Part shown: one piece after another, positions 10,470 through 21,966 of the stretch
How positions within the stretch are numbered: the stretch's first letter is position 1
Layout of the letters: each line of letters begins with the position of its first letter
NCBI GenBank assembly: GCA_029817715.1
Contig: JARUPY010000607.1
Coordinates: 5,394,001-5,458,000, forward strand
From: Melastoma dodecandrum
Taxonomy: Eukaryota; Streptophyta; Magnoliopsida; Myrtales; Melastomataceae
DNA: 64,000 nucleotides
Reading direction: 5' to 3'
Notes under the pieces: generated by a model
Told to the model about the DNA's origin: nothing
Seen by the model: the letters and a program-made list of their open reading frames with translations, nothing else
Databases searched by the model: none
Translations under genes and position numbers: made by a program

Positions 10470-12510
10470 ATGGCAAAGCCAACAACAGTCACACTACAAC
10501 TGGCGGATCGATCGATTACACACCCATTGGGAGTAGTGGAGGATGTGTTGGTTAACGTAGCTAATTTGATTTTGCCAGCAGATTTTTTAATTCTAGAGAT
10601 GGAGGCTGATAAAGAGGTGTCGATTATACTTGGTCGACCGTTCCTTGCAACTGGTTGAACATCCATTGATGTAGCAGATGGAATTTTAAAAATGTGAATT
10701 CATGATCAGGAAGTGACTTTCAATATTTTTAATACTCTGAAATACATTGATACTACTGATGAATGTTTTACTTATGACAAAGAGCAGAGTTTCCTAATTC
10801 AAGAGAAAGAACATTAGGATTTCTCGCCGATGATAAAAGATGATTCCATGGAAGTGAAGTACATTCAACAAATTGAACCTCTCGAAGTCGACCTCTCAAA
10901 ATCTTCAATGAAGCCATCCATCATAGAGCCTCCGATGCTGGAACTCAAAGCCCTGCCTTCACATTTGAAATATGCATTTTTGGGGGAATCGAATACTTTA
11001 CCAGTAATTGTTTCTAATCGTTTAGATGACATGCAGTTGAATCAATTATTGGACTTACTACGAGCACATAAAGAAGCAATCGGTTGGAGTTTAGCGGACC
11101 TCAAGGGGATTAGTCCATCAATTTGTATGCATAAGATCCGACTGGTGGACGAAAAAACGCGAGTGGTCGAAGCACAACGACGACTTAACCCAATCATGAA
11201 AGAGGTAGTAAAGAAAGAAGTTCTGAAATGGCTCGATGTAGGTATAATCTATCCTATCTCTGATAATAATTGGGTGAGTCCCGTTCAATGTGTTCCAAAA
11301 AAGGAGGTATGACTGTAGTTTCCAATGATAAGAATGAATTGATTCCTACTCGGACAATAACAGGTTGGCGTGTATGCATGGATTATCGCAAGCTGAATAA
11401 TCTGACCAAGAAGGATCACTTTTCGTTACCCTTCATCGATCAAATGCTTGCTAGATTAGCTGGACATTTATTTTACTGTTTTCTTGATGGGTATGCAGGT
11501 TATAATCAAATTGCTATAGCGCCGGAGGATCAAGAGAAAACTACTTTTACGTGTCCATATGGAATATTTGCCTTCAGGAGAATGCAATTTGGACTCTGCA
11601 ATGCCCCAAGCACCTTTCAAAGGTGTATGATGGCGATATTCTACGATATGGTGGAGACAGATATCGAGGTATTTATGGATAATTTTTCTGTTTTTGGTGA
11701 CACTTTTGATCTATGTCTCCAGAATGTAGAGAAAGTGCTCACACGTTGCAAAGCGACCAACCTCGTGCTGAACTGAGAAAAGTGTCACTTCATGGTAAAC
11801 AAAGGTATTGTTTAGGCCACAAGATATCTGAGAAAGGGCTTGAAGTAGACATGGCGAAAATCGAAGCTATTGAACAGCTGTAACCTCCGACAAATGTTAA
11901 CGCTGTTTGAAGTTTTCTAGGACACGCTGGTTTTTACAGACGTTTTATTAAAGATTTCTCAAAGATTGCTAAGCCTTTTAGTAAATTACTCTAGAATGAT
12001 GTTTGTTTTGAATTTACTGATGAATGTTTACAGGCCTTTCAGGAGTTAAAAGGGCGTCTAGTCACCGCACCTATAGTGATAGCTCCAAATTGGAGTTTAC
12101 CATTCGAGATTATGACAGATGCGAGTGATTTTGCTGTTGGAGTCATTCTTGGCCAAAGAAAGGAAGGATAAGGTGTTTCACACCATATACTAGGCCAGCA
12201 AGACGTTATCGGATGCCCAGCTCAATTATGCAACAACGGAGAAAGAGTTTCTTGCTGTTGTTTATGCTTTTGATAAATTTCGCTCTTACCTTCTCGGTGC
12301 ACATGTTGTGGTTTATACAGATCATTCGGCAATTAAATACTTGATGGCAAAGAAAGACGCAAAACCGAGATTGATAAGGTGGATTCTACTACCCCAAGAG
12401 TTCGACATTGAGATTCGCGATAGGAAGGAGGTTGAGAATCCAGTTGCTGATCATCTTTCAATATTGGAATCTAGAAAGGCCGAAACCGAATTGAGCAAAT
12501 GAAAGGATGA
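10470..12510 (+). pseudogene. Athila-like pol: protease, reverse transcriptase, RNase H (degenerate)
   Basis: The protease part (10470-10700) has TVTLQLADRSITHPLG and ILGRPFLATG followed by a stop. RT (about 10830-11780) has a frameshift near 11309 and retains MDYRKLNNLTKKDHF, FLDGYAGYNQI and QFGLCNAPSTFQRCM. The catalytic motif reads FMDNF where FMDDF is normal, so one active-site aspartate is replaced. RNase H (about 11930-12510) has LPFEIMTDASDFAVG and [12 protein letters not shown], with further stops. The enzyme cannot be made intact. Confidence 0.88.
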
Positions 12511-12617
12511 AAGGCAGGTGGATGAGAATTTTCCAGACGAACATTTATTTTCCATAATTGCGGTGATGACTTCAAGCACTCCGTGATACGCAGATTTCGT
12601 CAACTTTATTATAAGTA

Positions 12618-13961
12618 ATGAACTTCCTTCCAAACTTAAATTTTCATCAGCGAAAAAAATTTCTTCATGATGTGCGATCTTATTTTTGGGATGAACCTTA
12701 CTTGTTTAAGTTGGGAAAAGATAATTTCTTTCGACGATGTGTCCCAGAAGAGGAACAACTCTTGATACTTACAGGTTGTCATGCAAGCTTGTATGGAGGT
12801 CATTTTGGAGGCATAAAAACAGCCTCAAAGGTACTTCAAAGCGGATTTTATTGGCCGACTCTATTTAAAGATGCTCATGAGTTTGTCATGAAATGTGATG
12901 AATGTCAAAGGGTTAGAAATATTTCTCGGAGGCATGAGATGCCATTGACTAACATTCTTGAGGTTGAATTGTTCGATGTTTGGGGAATAGACTTTATGGG
13001 TCCGTTTCCCTCGTCGTTTGGGAATTCTTACATTCTGGTTGCAGTGGATTATGTCTCAAAGTGGGTGGAAGCATGTGCATACCCCAAGAATGACGCACAG
13101 GTGGTGACACGATTCTTGAAGAGGAACATATTCACTCGTTTTGGTACTTCAAGAGCTATCATAAGTGATGGAGGTACGCATTTTTGTAACAAATTATTTG
13201 AGAAGTTGTTTTTGAAATATGGAGTGAAGCATAAGGTCACAACGGCATACCACCCGCAAGCTAACGGACAAGTAGAAGTGACAAATCGGGAGATCAAACG
13301 GATCTTGGAGAAAACCGTTAATCCATCTCGCAAGGACTGGGCAATAAAGCTAGACGATGCACTTTGGGCTTATCGAACAGCATTCAAAACACCCATTAGA
13401 ATGTCACCATACCAGTTGGTTTTCGAAAAGAGTTGTCACTTACCGCTGGAACTCGAACACAAGGCATATTGGGCGGTAAGAAAGTTGAATTTAGATCCAC
13501 AATTGGCTTTTCAGAAACGTCTATTGCAGGTACATGAGCTAGAAGAATTCCGCCTACAAGCATACGAGAGTTCACGGATATACAAAGAGAAAACAAAATT
13601 GTGGCATGACAAGAAGATCTTGAGCAAAGAATTCCAAAAAGGGCAGCAAGTTCTTCTTTATAACTCTCGTCTTAAACTTTTTCTTGGAAAATTTAAGTCA
13701 CGGTGGTCCGGACCATTTGTGGTTAATCGTGTGTTACTTTTTGGAGCTGTGGAATTGCAGGGAAACGAAAGACTTTTCATGGTGAACGGACAACGTCTCA
13801 AGCCATATTTTGGAGGAAAAATTGAGCGGCAACCCAGCATGGCCGCACTTGCCGAGCATGAAAAAGGAGACAAGAGTCAAGCCGACGAGCTACCCAAGGG
13901 AGTATTACGTTCCATTTATTCTTTTATGCTTTATATTACATCGGGACGATGCATAATCTAG
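12618..13961 (+). CDS. Athila-like integrase, uninterrupted 447-codon frame
   Basis: This enzyme part inserts retrotransposon cDNA into the host genome. The frame is open throughout. The N-terminal HHCC zinc domain shows [12 protein letters not shown] and later CDECQRVR. The DDE core shows [24 protein letters not shown] and [20 protein letters not shown]-terminal region follows ([11 protein letters not shown]). The ATG used is only the first in the open frame; in the element this would be the end of a gag-pol polyprotein. Since the upstream pol is riddled with stops, expression as a protein is doubtful. Confidence 0.88.
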   Translation: MNFLPNLNFHQRKKFLHDVRSYFWDEPYLFKLGKDNFFRRCVPEEEQLLILTGCHASLYGGHFGGIKTASKVLQSGFYWPTLFKDAHEFVMKCDECQRVRNISRRHEMPLTNILEVELFDVWGIDFMGPFPSSFGNSYILVAVDYVSKWVEACAYPKNDAQVVTRFLKRNIFTRFGTSRAIISDGGTHFCNKLFEKLFLKYGVKHKVTTAYHPQANGQVEVTNREIKRILEKTVNPSRKDWAIKLDDALWAYRTAFKTPIRMSPYQLVFEKSCHLPLELEHKAYWAVRKLNLDPQLAFQKRLLQVHELEEFRLQAYESSRIYKEKTKLWHDKKILSKEFQKGQQVLLYNSRLKLFLGKFKSRWSGPFVVNRVLLFGAVELQGNERLFMVNGQRLKPYFGGKIERQPSMAALAEHEKGDKSQADELPKGVLRSIYSFMLYITSGRCII

Positions 13962-14984
13962 GTTTGGGTGTGTCGACTCTTTTCTTGTCTGCTTTGCTTT
14001 GATTTTGTGGTTATTGTGATCGTTTATTCTGAGTTTGGATGATCTTTAGAAGTGCGCTTTTACTTTTGCTTTCAATATTTCTTAGTCATTTTTTTATGTT
14101 GAGTCAAGTTTGTCAATCTCCTCAGTGAAACTTGATGAAATCTTTGATGAGCTGACCCTGATTCAAGGATGACTATTAATACATTTGCTCACAACCTATG
14201 GAATAGTTAAAAACGAATCTTAATTGTTGATTGGACTTAAAGTGTTTTCTAAATTGAATAATTTCTCGGTATGAAGTGTTAGTGAATGAAAACAATTTTA
14301 GAAATCTAATAACGCATGGTAGTTGGCGTTGTGGTGCTAGTCATACATTGACTGAAAGCGAGTCTTGGCTAAAAAAAAAGAAAAAAAACGAAAACAAATA
14401 ACGGTTACCAAGGCTCTGAGTACCAATGTTTAGGTGCGTAAAAAGAAAGAAAAGTTGTTTGATTTGCACCTAATTATGTACTTGTGGTGTGAGTCCTTTT
14501 TGGTGTACTCGAGCACGGGATCCGAGGTGTGCTTCATCACCTAGTGCCTTGGTCCAACTGGACTGGAGTCATTGATTGAATTCTCGTTACATGGGTGCAC
14601 TAGATTGAGATGATACATTTAGAGTCGTGTAACCAAAATAAAATTTTGGCAAAGAAAGTGATGAAAAAAAAACAACCTCTGGATGAGTGGACGGTTGGTG
14701 TTTGACTTGTTTTCCGCAAAGTGCTAATCTAGTGTGTTTTATTGGAAGTCTTTAATTGTTGATTTCACTTCATGACATACCGAGTTGAAAATTTTTGGGA
14801 GATTGAATAAAGTTTTTTTGATAAATGACTTGACTATGGGAAGTGAGTAGATGCATTGCTGAGAATATAATGGGAGTGCTTCGAAGAGATTGATTTGGGT
14901 GTTGCTGAGGAACGTCGTTAGCTTTATTTTTGTGTTTAGTTTCTATGCATTTGCTCGAGGACTAGCAAATATTAGGTTTGGGGG
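13962..14984 (+). other. Athila-like element, non-coding region between pol and 3' LTR
   Basis: About 1 kb without an open frame, containing A-runs near 14370. In the Athila lineage an env-like ORF can occupy this place; none is readable here. It ends in the polypurine tract GTTTGGGGG just before the 3' LTR. Confidence 0.7.
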
Positions 14985-15602
14985 TGTTGATAACTCTATG
15001 AATATAGAGTTGTTTGGGGTGTTGATAACTCTATGAATATAAAGTTATTTGGGACTCTTAAGGGACTTTACATGGCTAGTTAGACGAGTTTATGCTAGAG
15101 TTTTACAAGTTTTTATCGTGTTTATGCTTCAGTTTAGTTTTAAGTTACTTTTGTTATTTTATTAAATCTTGAGCTTATTTTGAGAGTAACTGGAACCTAG
15201 TTGATGCATCTTAGATTTGTTTTGATTTGATGTAGGTAAATGAAGAGAATCAGAAGTTGGGCAACTGAAAATTGGACGAAATTTGATAAAGTGCTGAAAA
15301 GTTACAGAGAGCAGAAGGACGCGTCCCTCAATCTCAAGGACGCGACCGTGATGAACCAATAGACTACAGAGAACAGAAGGACACGACCTTCGACGATCTG
15401 TACAAGATCTCGCCAAATCACTTGATTCCTTCATTATTACGATTTGAAGAGAGAGGAGGCATCAATTAGTTACTATTTTTATTATTTTTAGGTTATTTTG
15501 GTATTTATTTACTTTATTAGACTTCTTAGGATCTTTGAGAATATTAGGAAATCTTTTAAGGGAACAATAAATTCTTTAGGATAGCCTAAGGAGGATATAG
15601 AG
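14985..15602 (+). repeat. 3' LTR of the Athila-like element, truncated
   Basis: Starts TGTTGATAACTC after the polypurine tract. The first 35 bp are duplicated (14985-15019, repeated from 15020). It follows the 5' LTR with scattered substitutions and one deletion of about 30 bp near 15380, then stops after AGGATATAGAG where the 5' LTR continues for another 840 bp. The next base belongs to the copia coding region. Confidence 0.88.
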
Positions 15603-18422
15603 GAAAGCTAGTCCGCCAAGGTTCTTAGTGAAGACATCAATGAGTTGTTCCTTTGAGGGACATATTTGATGAGGAGTGCACCACGACGTATCTGCTCGCG
15701 TACGAAATGATAGTCGATGGCGACATGTTTCGTACGCCAGTGTTGAACAGGATTCTCTGCGAGGAATACTGCGCCGATGTTGTCACAACAGACAACAAGA
15801 GGACGTTGTAGTGGGAGTCGAAGCTCTTGAGCGAGGGATGTTAGCCACATTAGTTCTGCCGATGCATAGGCGATGGCCCTATACTCCGTTTCCGTGGAGC
15901 TTCGTGAAATGGTTGGTTGCTTTTTCGAATGGCATGAAATCATATTAGAACCTAGGTAAAGAGCATATCTTATTGTCGACAGTTGTGTGATTGGACATCC
16001 TGCCCAATCTGCATCAGCATACGTTGTCAGGCGAGAGAGATCTGTAACACGAATAGGCAGTGCGAAGCCTGTTATGCCTCTCAAGTAACGTAAAAGCCGC
16101 ATAGCCGCTTGGACATGCACAATCGTGGGTGAGCGGAGAAATTGGCTCAACTGGTTGACAGCAAATGCGATGTCTGGTCGCATTAAAGTCAAATATTGCA
16201 GAGAACCAATCATTTCACGAAAAATAGAAGGGTTCGGGTGCTGGCGATCCATCCCAGGTCGGTTGGAACTTCGGGGAGAGTGGAGTTTTGGCAGCCTTAC
16301 TATTTTGAAGATCGTATTTGCTGAGAAGCGATGCTGCGTAATGTGCTTGTGATAGAACCAATATGTCACGTAGCTGAGTGAAGCGGATGTTGAGAAACGT
16401 CAAGGGAAAACCGAGGTCTTTGAGGGCAAAGACCTGAGATGGCTCGTCAACAAGTATCTAGAGATGGTCACCTGATGTACCTGTAAGCAATATGTCATCG
16501 ACATACACAAGCAAAAATGTCGACGGACGACGTTGATGACGATAGAAGAGCGATGGATCGGCATAGCTCTATGTGAAGCCGAGATTGACAAGCTTATCTG
16601 CAAATCGCTCAAACCAAACACGGGGGGCTTGACGTAGGCCGTATAATGATCGACGAAGTTGGCACACATGTTGAGGATACTGAGGGTGTTGGAATCCTGG
16701 TGGTTGATTTTGCATGAAGACAGCTTCAGAAATATCACCATGGAGAAAAGCATTGCGTATGTCAAGTTGTCGAAGCGCCCAATTCCGGGAAACGGCGATG
16801 GTCAACACCAGACGAATAGTTGCTGGTTTAATAACCAGGCTATATGTGTCGTGGAAATCGAGCCCTGGTCGTTGATGAAAACCTTGGGCAACCAAACGAG
16901 CTTTATGACGACCGATAAATCCATCGGGGCGAACTTTGAGTTTGAAGATCCAACGACAGCCGAGGACAGGCTGAGATTGGTTCGGTGGCACAAGGATCCA
17001 AGTGTCGTTTTCCATAAGAGATTTATATTCCGTTTCCATCACAGCTTTCCAAGTGGGCGAGGCTAGAGCGGCACGATATGAGGTTGGCGCAGGAGACTGC
17101 ACAGTAGCCGTGAGACTAAGGAGCTACCGAGGTCGTCGTGATCCATCCTGGTTTCTTGTTATCATCGGGTGTCTTGAAGGCACGAGGACTCTTGGGACAT
17201 CATGTTGATGAGCAGTTGAAGACATCTCAGGTGGTGGTGAGGATGGTTCGTGCAACACCGCGGGAGAAGACTATGAAGAGGGTGAGCTCTTGGAGTTTGA
17301 CGGTGGAGGCATGACAAGTGGAGGACTGGAAGACGGCAACGAAACAGTCACAGCTGGGGTAAGAGGTGTGAATTCTACCAGGGAGGTAGCAGGCGAGGTA
17401 GGAGAATCTTGTAAGTCATTGAAGGGGAACACTTTGTCGCAAAAACGGACATGATGGTTGTAATAAACTTTGTCAGTCGCTGGGTCCAAACAACGATAGC
17501 CACGATGGTTGTCGGAGTAGCCGAGAAAGACACAGAGGGTGCTCTGAGGATCCAACTTATGGGCAGCAAAGTGGCCGAGGAAGGGGTAGCAGAGACACCC
17601 AAATGGTCGAAAGACCGAGTAATTGACAGCTTTGCCGTGAAGTAGTCTATACGGTACATCAAACGCCAGCGATGCAGAAGGCAGACGATTGACGAGGTAA
17701 TGGGCAGTGTGGAAAGACATTAGGCCAATAACTTGCAGGCAACCGAGATTGAATAAGCATCGTCCGAGCAAGATTAGCTAGGTGACGGTGGCGGCGTTCT
17801 GCCACACCGTTTTGCTGCGGGGTATACGGACATGAGATCTGTAGATTGATACCGCATTGAGCAAGAAGGGCGCGCATCGATGAGGAGACAAACTCTCCTC
17901 CGCGTGCCAATGTGTTCTGGAGATACTAGCGACGAATGGCCGATCAAATCTCGTAAGCAGGAAGGATGTCATAGACTTCGAGCATTATTTCCTACGACAT
18001 CGTGGCGAGTAAGTTCGCCCGGATGGAGTGATTGAGGCGCATCCAAAGAGAGAAATCAGGGTTGAGAATGCAAATTCCATTGGAGAGAGTGATTTCCGCT
18101 GCGGGTTGATGAATTGATCCGTCAACGAACGGCATCTGTTCGAGGGAGCAGAGGAAAGATGTCATTAACGACTGCCAAATCGGATAATTGTCAGCTGCAA
18201 GCTTGACTGTCACGATACTGGTAACATGCGGCTGTTGACCTAGTTGGGCAAGTCTTTGAGGGATACCAAGGAAATTAGGTGCCAGTGGAATTGATGGGGA
18301 ATGGGGGGCCGAACTAAAACCTGGGGGAGGAGGTATGACAGCGGGAGGAGTGGTGGGAATGGGAAGAGATTGCGTCTGGCCTAGGAGGGAGTTGGGATCG
18401 GTGGCATCTGCTCGTGATACCA
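15603..18422 (-). pseudogene. Copia gag-integrase-RT-RNase H remnant
   Basis: Read on the minus strand. Just inside the LTR, near 18409-18422, is a degenerate initiator-Met primer site (TGGTATCA-CGAGC). Gag follows to about 17992 (VTVKLAADNYPIWQSLM). Only the second half of integrase appears (CPYTPQQNGVAERRHRHLAN, from about 17840), so protease and the integrase start are deleted. RT lies at 17102-16400 (GCRWIFKLKVRPDGF, RQLDIRNAFLHGDI, SLYGLRQAPRVWFERF, LVYVDDILLTG), with stops and frameshifts. RNase H spans about 16280-15603 (TYADADWAGC, SRSSTETEYRAIAYASAELMW) and breaks off just before its natural end. Confidence 0.9.
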
Positions 18423-18668
18423 TGAAAGAATTTGAGGCTGATGACATAGCTGTTTGTTATGGCAACTCAAAATGATTGACTTGATTTTCATATCAGAAAC
18501 GATGATACAATCCATTACAATATATAGAAGGCTAGAATGTCTAAGTGCAGAGAATTATTCAAGGCAATAATTGCGAGGAGAATTTCGAGGAGTCGCGACT
18601 GTTGAAGAATCGAGATGGTTTTGGAACCTAAAACAGAATTGATTATCACCATTTATTATATGCTTTCA
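18423..18668 (-). repeat. Copia element, 5' LTR (complete, 246 bp)
   Basis: On the plus strand it begins TGAAAGAATTTG and ends TATATGCTTTCA. The direct repeat copy is at 7246-7466. It is followed by the target duplication tagag (18669-18673). Confidence 0.88.
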
Positions 18669-18673
18669 TAGAG

Positions 18674-18800
18674 CAAATTCAAGCAAGATTTGGGGTTTCG
18701 TTGTCAAACAGTAGGGGCATCGAAGTCGATCACGAAAAGATAGTTGCGAAGGGCGACTCTTTTTAGAATGTCTAAAGCAAAACGTTCGTTTTTTCTTTTC
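18674..18800 (+). mobile_element. Old Ty3/gypsy RT fragment, part 3
   Basis: This continues the RT frame broken at 7245. Across the removed copia element the frame reads on in phase to NSRGIEVDHEKIVAKG, the usual RT thumb-region motif (SQRGIEVDPEK-like). A stop follows near 18760 and similarity fades by about 18800. Confidence 0.8.
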
Positions 18801-20133
18801 ATCAACTAAAGCCGACCAATTAGCTGTCCCTTAAACAATAATAAGAACAACCTCATCGACTCCGTTGTCTTTTCAAAAGACAAACTTCACCCTAGGAGTC
18901 CAAAATCGTCCTTTAAGAAAAATTGACATGGCACAAACGTCGGTCGGGCGTCCTTTTTCAAAGTGGGATGTATTAGTTTGCGAATTATTTTCGCTTCTAG
19001 GACAAATTTTAAACATTATCTTTTGTAATGGAAAAAAGAAATAGATATTTCATGATCTACACACATCATCGTTTGGTCGCTGCTACAAGTAAATGGGCCG
19101 AACGCCCAAAGACGTAGAAAAGTAATAATATATGATAGAGATATTACTTGGGCTTCGTCAAACATTTCATCACGGGCCGAAACGCAGACCATTTTTTCTA
19201 ACCCACCCCACTTCCCCTACTTAATTTCCTTTGGCCATCTCGTAATACTTATTACTATGTTTAGTTCCCCGAATTAGCGGGATGCGGATTAAAAATAGCT
19301 GCTATTATTCAATTTTGAATGGAATATTTATTCCAATATATATATATATATACTTGGTTCATATAAAAAACTAAAATAAAAAATGATAAAAGTATTCTGA
19401 GAATTCAGATAATTAATTTGATTTTAATTTTATCTCAATTCATTTCCATTCCAATTTCCCGCCCAAAATTCACTACAAAAAATGCTGACAAAATTAATAT
19501 ATTACAATTTCATTTTACATTTCGTTAGCCTTGAGAGATTTATACATGAAGTACATGACTTGCACCCGATTCCAATAATTCGTTATCTAAACTGTCTATT
19601 TTAAACCTTTTCTTTTATTTTTATTTTTTTGCAAAGATTAATGTTTATATGTTTTGGGAAAGGCAAATTACACACAGAAAATAAAAACAAACAATACGAA
19701 ATATATTATATATTAAATGAATTCCTAAAAAAGATCCTTTTTATTGGCCACGTGCCCTGCCAAAGAGGGAAAAAAAAACAAAGGAAAACGACTCATCATC
19801 ACCCACCCGGCCACCCCTCCAACCTTCTTTCCCGGAACCACCATATTCCACCCCTCCTCCCCTCCCTCTCCAATCATATTAAGTTTATATGGAAATGTGT
19901 ACGCTGAACTTTGGTTATTGAAAAGAAAACGAAGAGGGGTGATGATTAAAAATGAATAACGAAAAACAAATAATGTGTCCTGGCTGGGGTGTTGAATTAC
20001 TACTATAATACTGCTACTAGTGGGGCTTGATTCCTCTTTTACAACAGTGAGATTTTGAGTGTAGTAAAAGGTTTTAATTACAGCGGATCTCAGAATGACT
20101 CGAATCCAGGTCATGTTTTTGTGATCATGATCA
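18801..20133. other. AT-rich spacer
   Basis: No gene recognised. It contains a TA microsatellite (about 19337-19352) and several GGGCC/GGGCT boxes at 19095-19180. The part nearest 20133 is presumably the JAZ 3' UTR. No trace of the missing Cpn20 exons is visible here. Confidence 0.5.
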
Positions 20134-21337
20134 CTAATCCATCTGCCCCCACAGACTTAGCCACGACGACTTCTCCTCCGGATCTGGCGTAGGACACCCA
20201 GACCCAGTTGATTCACCCTTACTTCTTCTTCTTCCCTTCACTTGTGGGTATGGCGATGCCCTTGTTGTTATCCTGCATACACCATCAAACCAAAAACTTT
20301 TTCCTCAATCTCTACCACGCTCGCTCTTGTTCGCGGATTTCGCAGTCTATTTGAAGCGTACCTGTCCTTCCTCTTCTCCAGGAACCGGAGGAGGGAGTCC
20401 CTCCTTGCGATCGGCAGATCTACGAGCATCAGAAAGGAAAAAAATCAGAAAAGACCGCTCGAGGAAATGGAATGGATGGGGTGCGACGGCTGGGTTAATT
20501 ACCGCAGGCGACGATGGTCCCGGGGGTTCGGGGAATGGGGAGAACTATGCCGTCGTCACAAGCCTTGACGGCCTCACCTTTCATGCCAGGGATGGATACA
20601 GGGTAATGATGCGAGCCGCTCCTTCCGGCGAGGAGCATGACCTCCTTCGCCTTGTCGGCTGGGAAGTCATCAAACACGAGGACTTGCCCGGCGTAGAAGA
20701 TAGTCATCGGGGCAGTCTTGGCCTTCCGTAGGCTGCCACTGCGTGACGGGAAAACAACAGAAACATCATTATAACCTCGGATAGATCGAAAGCATGATTA
20801 CCTAAAATCAAGGGACAACCTCGAATCACATGGATTACTTCAAATCCAAGCATCGCTAATTTAACTCCTTAACAATAATTTAAAGCCTTAATCACAAGCA
20901 ACAATAACAAGAAACTAGCGTGTCTAATAATCTAAACAAAAACCATTAACGACAGCCTCATCATCCTTAAGCCCCCGGCGATCTAAGGAAAGAATCGATC
21001 CCCAAGGGGCAATACCCACCTGGTGTTATCGGTGACCTTGCCGGAACCAAATCCGACTCCTTGCGGGAACAGATCCATGGACTTGACCTGGGTGGCCGTC
21101 CGAGGTAAAACCACCGACCCGACACCACCTGATTATGATAACCAAAGAGGAAAAAGCATTTTACTCTCTAGCCCAGGAGTGAAGGGGGGGGGGGGGAACG
21201 TAAGGGAAGTTGGTTATGGTAATACCTGGGGGAGTAGAGGTGGGAATGGTTAAACCGAGGGAGAGGTCGCTGAAGCCGCCCTTCTCCTTAAAGTAGTGAG
21301 TAAGGAGGGTGCACTTGCGGTTGAAGCTGGTCGACAT
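20134..21337 (-). CDS. JAZ (TIFY) jasmonate signalling repressor, 5 exons
   Basis: Nuclear repressor that binds MYC transcription factors and is degraded through COI1 when JA-Ile is present. Exons in gene order: 21337-21226, 21128-21020, 20738-20578, 20419-20362, 20272-20134. All have GT-AG borders, and they join to 193 codons (192 aa). The N-terminus has the JAZ1-like [15 protein letters not shown] and the EAR-like DLSLGL (residues 24-29). The TIFY motif TIFYAG lies at 86-91 within a ZIM domain ending [10 protein letters not shown]. The Jas motif with its degron starts at 128: [20 protein letters not shown]. The C-terminus is short (ends LSLWGQMD). The linker between ZIM and Jas is only about 17 residues, shorter than usual for the family. 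The degron is intact, so hormone-dependent turnover is expected. TIFY10 versus TIFY11 is not resolved. Confidence 0.93.
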
Positions 21338-21440
21338 GTCGACCCGGGCAACTCAAATGAGGAGAGGAGAGAAAGAAGGGAGTCGTGAAGGAGTAAGGGG
21401 GAGGAGGGTGTTTGGTTTTAGAGAATAATATAAATACTTT
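21338..21440 (-). promoter_or_regulatory. JAZ 5' leader and possible TATA region
   Basis: Reading the minus strand, an AT-rich TATTTATATTATT lies about 95 bp upstream of the JAZ ATG (plus-strand 21424-21436). It could serve as a TATA element with a short leader. Placement by position only. Confidence 0.4.
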
Positions 21441-21933
21441 TTAGCACGAGGAATGCGTGGGTGGCTGTGTTTGTGCCTCTCTGCCTCCCACTTTCCCCCA
21501 CCCCCCACTCTCTCCAACTACTAATTATTTTATTTTATTTTATCGCTTCGTTAAAATTAAATAATAAAAAAATCCAAACTCCAAACCCTAACCCTCGTTT
21601 ATCTCCAGTGTGCAAAAAAGATTACTTGAATAATTGTTTTTCTTATTACTTTTAAAAAATTTTAATAAGGATCAGTGTTTAAATTACGTATAAAATTTTA
21701 AGACCATTATATGATATTTCGGATCTATTCCCCCGTCCCGTACGGACAGAGTTGAATGAATGAATGCTCCCCGGTCAAGAGCACGTCGTTGGAATCCTAT
21801 TAATTTGGTTTAGGGTTATTGTCATATTTTGATATCAATGAAAACCCTCAGAAATTATTACTTACATCTTTCTTTTCATGAACTAAATTTCGGGGAAAAA
21901 AAAAAGAGAAACTTGAAATCGGGTGTGGTCAAA

Positions 21934-21966
21934 CACGTGTCCAACGTGCAGAAAGGGACGAACGTG
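21934..21966. promoter_or_regulatory. G-box / T/G-box cluster upstream of JAZ
   Basis: CACGTG at 21934-21939, AACGTG at 21943-21948 and AACGTG at 21961-21966, three MYC2-type sites in 33 bp, about 600 bp upstream of the JAZ start. A fourth site, CACGTG, is at 22236-22241. G-box and T/G-box elements are the established MYC2 targets in jasmonate-induced promoters, including JAZ genes. Function here is inferred. Confidence 0.65.

Larger units (their letters stand above)
7467..15602 (+). mobile_element. Athila-like Ty3/gypsy retrotransposon
   Basis: A full-length-class element lacking the end of its 3' LTR. Order: 5' LTR (7467-about 8913), tRNA-Asp type primer site (8935-8952), gag (9079-10236), protease-RT-RNase H (about 10470-12510), integrase (12618-13961), about 1 kb of non-coding sequence, a G-rich polypurine tract (14977-14984) and a 3' LTR cut at 15602. 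The gag wording (LFPFSLWDKAKA, FYNGL, IDAAAGGALM), the primer site and the long LTR fit the Athila lineage. Stops and a frameshift disable everything except the integrase. It lies inside the minus-strand copia element and is therefore younger. Confidence 0.9.
7246..18668 (-). mobile_element. Ty1/copia retrotransposon, minus strand, interrupted and degenerate
   Basis: The element is bounded by direct LTRs (7246-7466 and 18423-18668) and by a perfect 5 bp duplication, tagag, at 7241-7245 and 18669-18673. The intact LTR copy begins TGAAAG and ends CTTTCA, a perfect 6 bp inverted repeat. The host site is the old gypsy RT fragment, whose frame reads through when the element is removed. The coding part (15603-18422, minus) has gag, integrase, RT and RNase H in copia order. 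An Athila-like gypsy element occupies 7467-15602 inside it. The segment between the copia RNase H end and its 3' LTR is missing. Confidence 0.88.
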
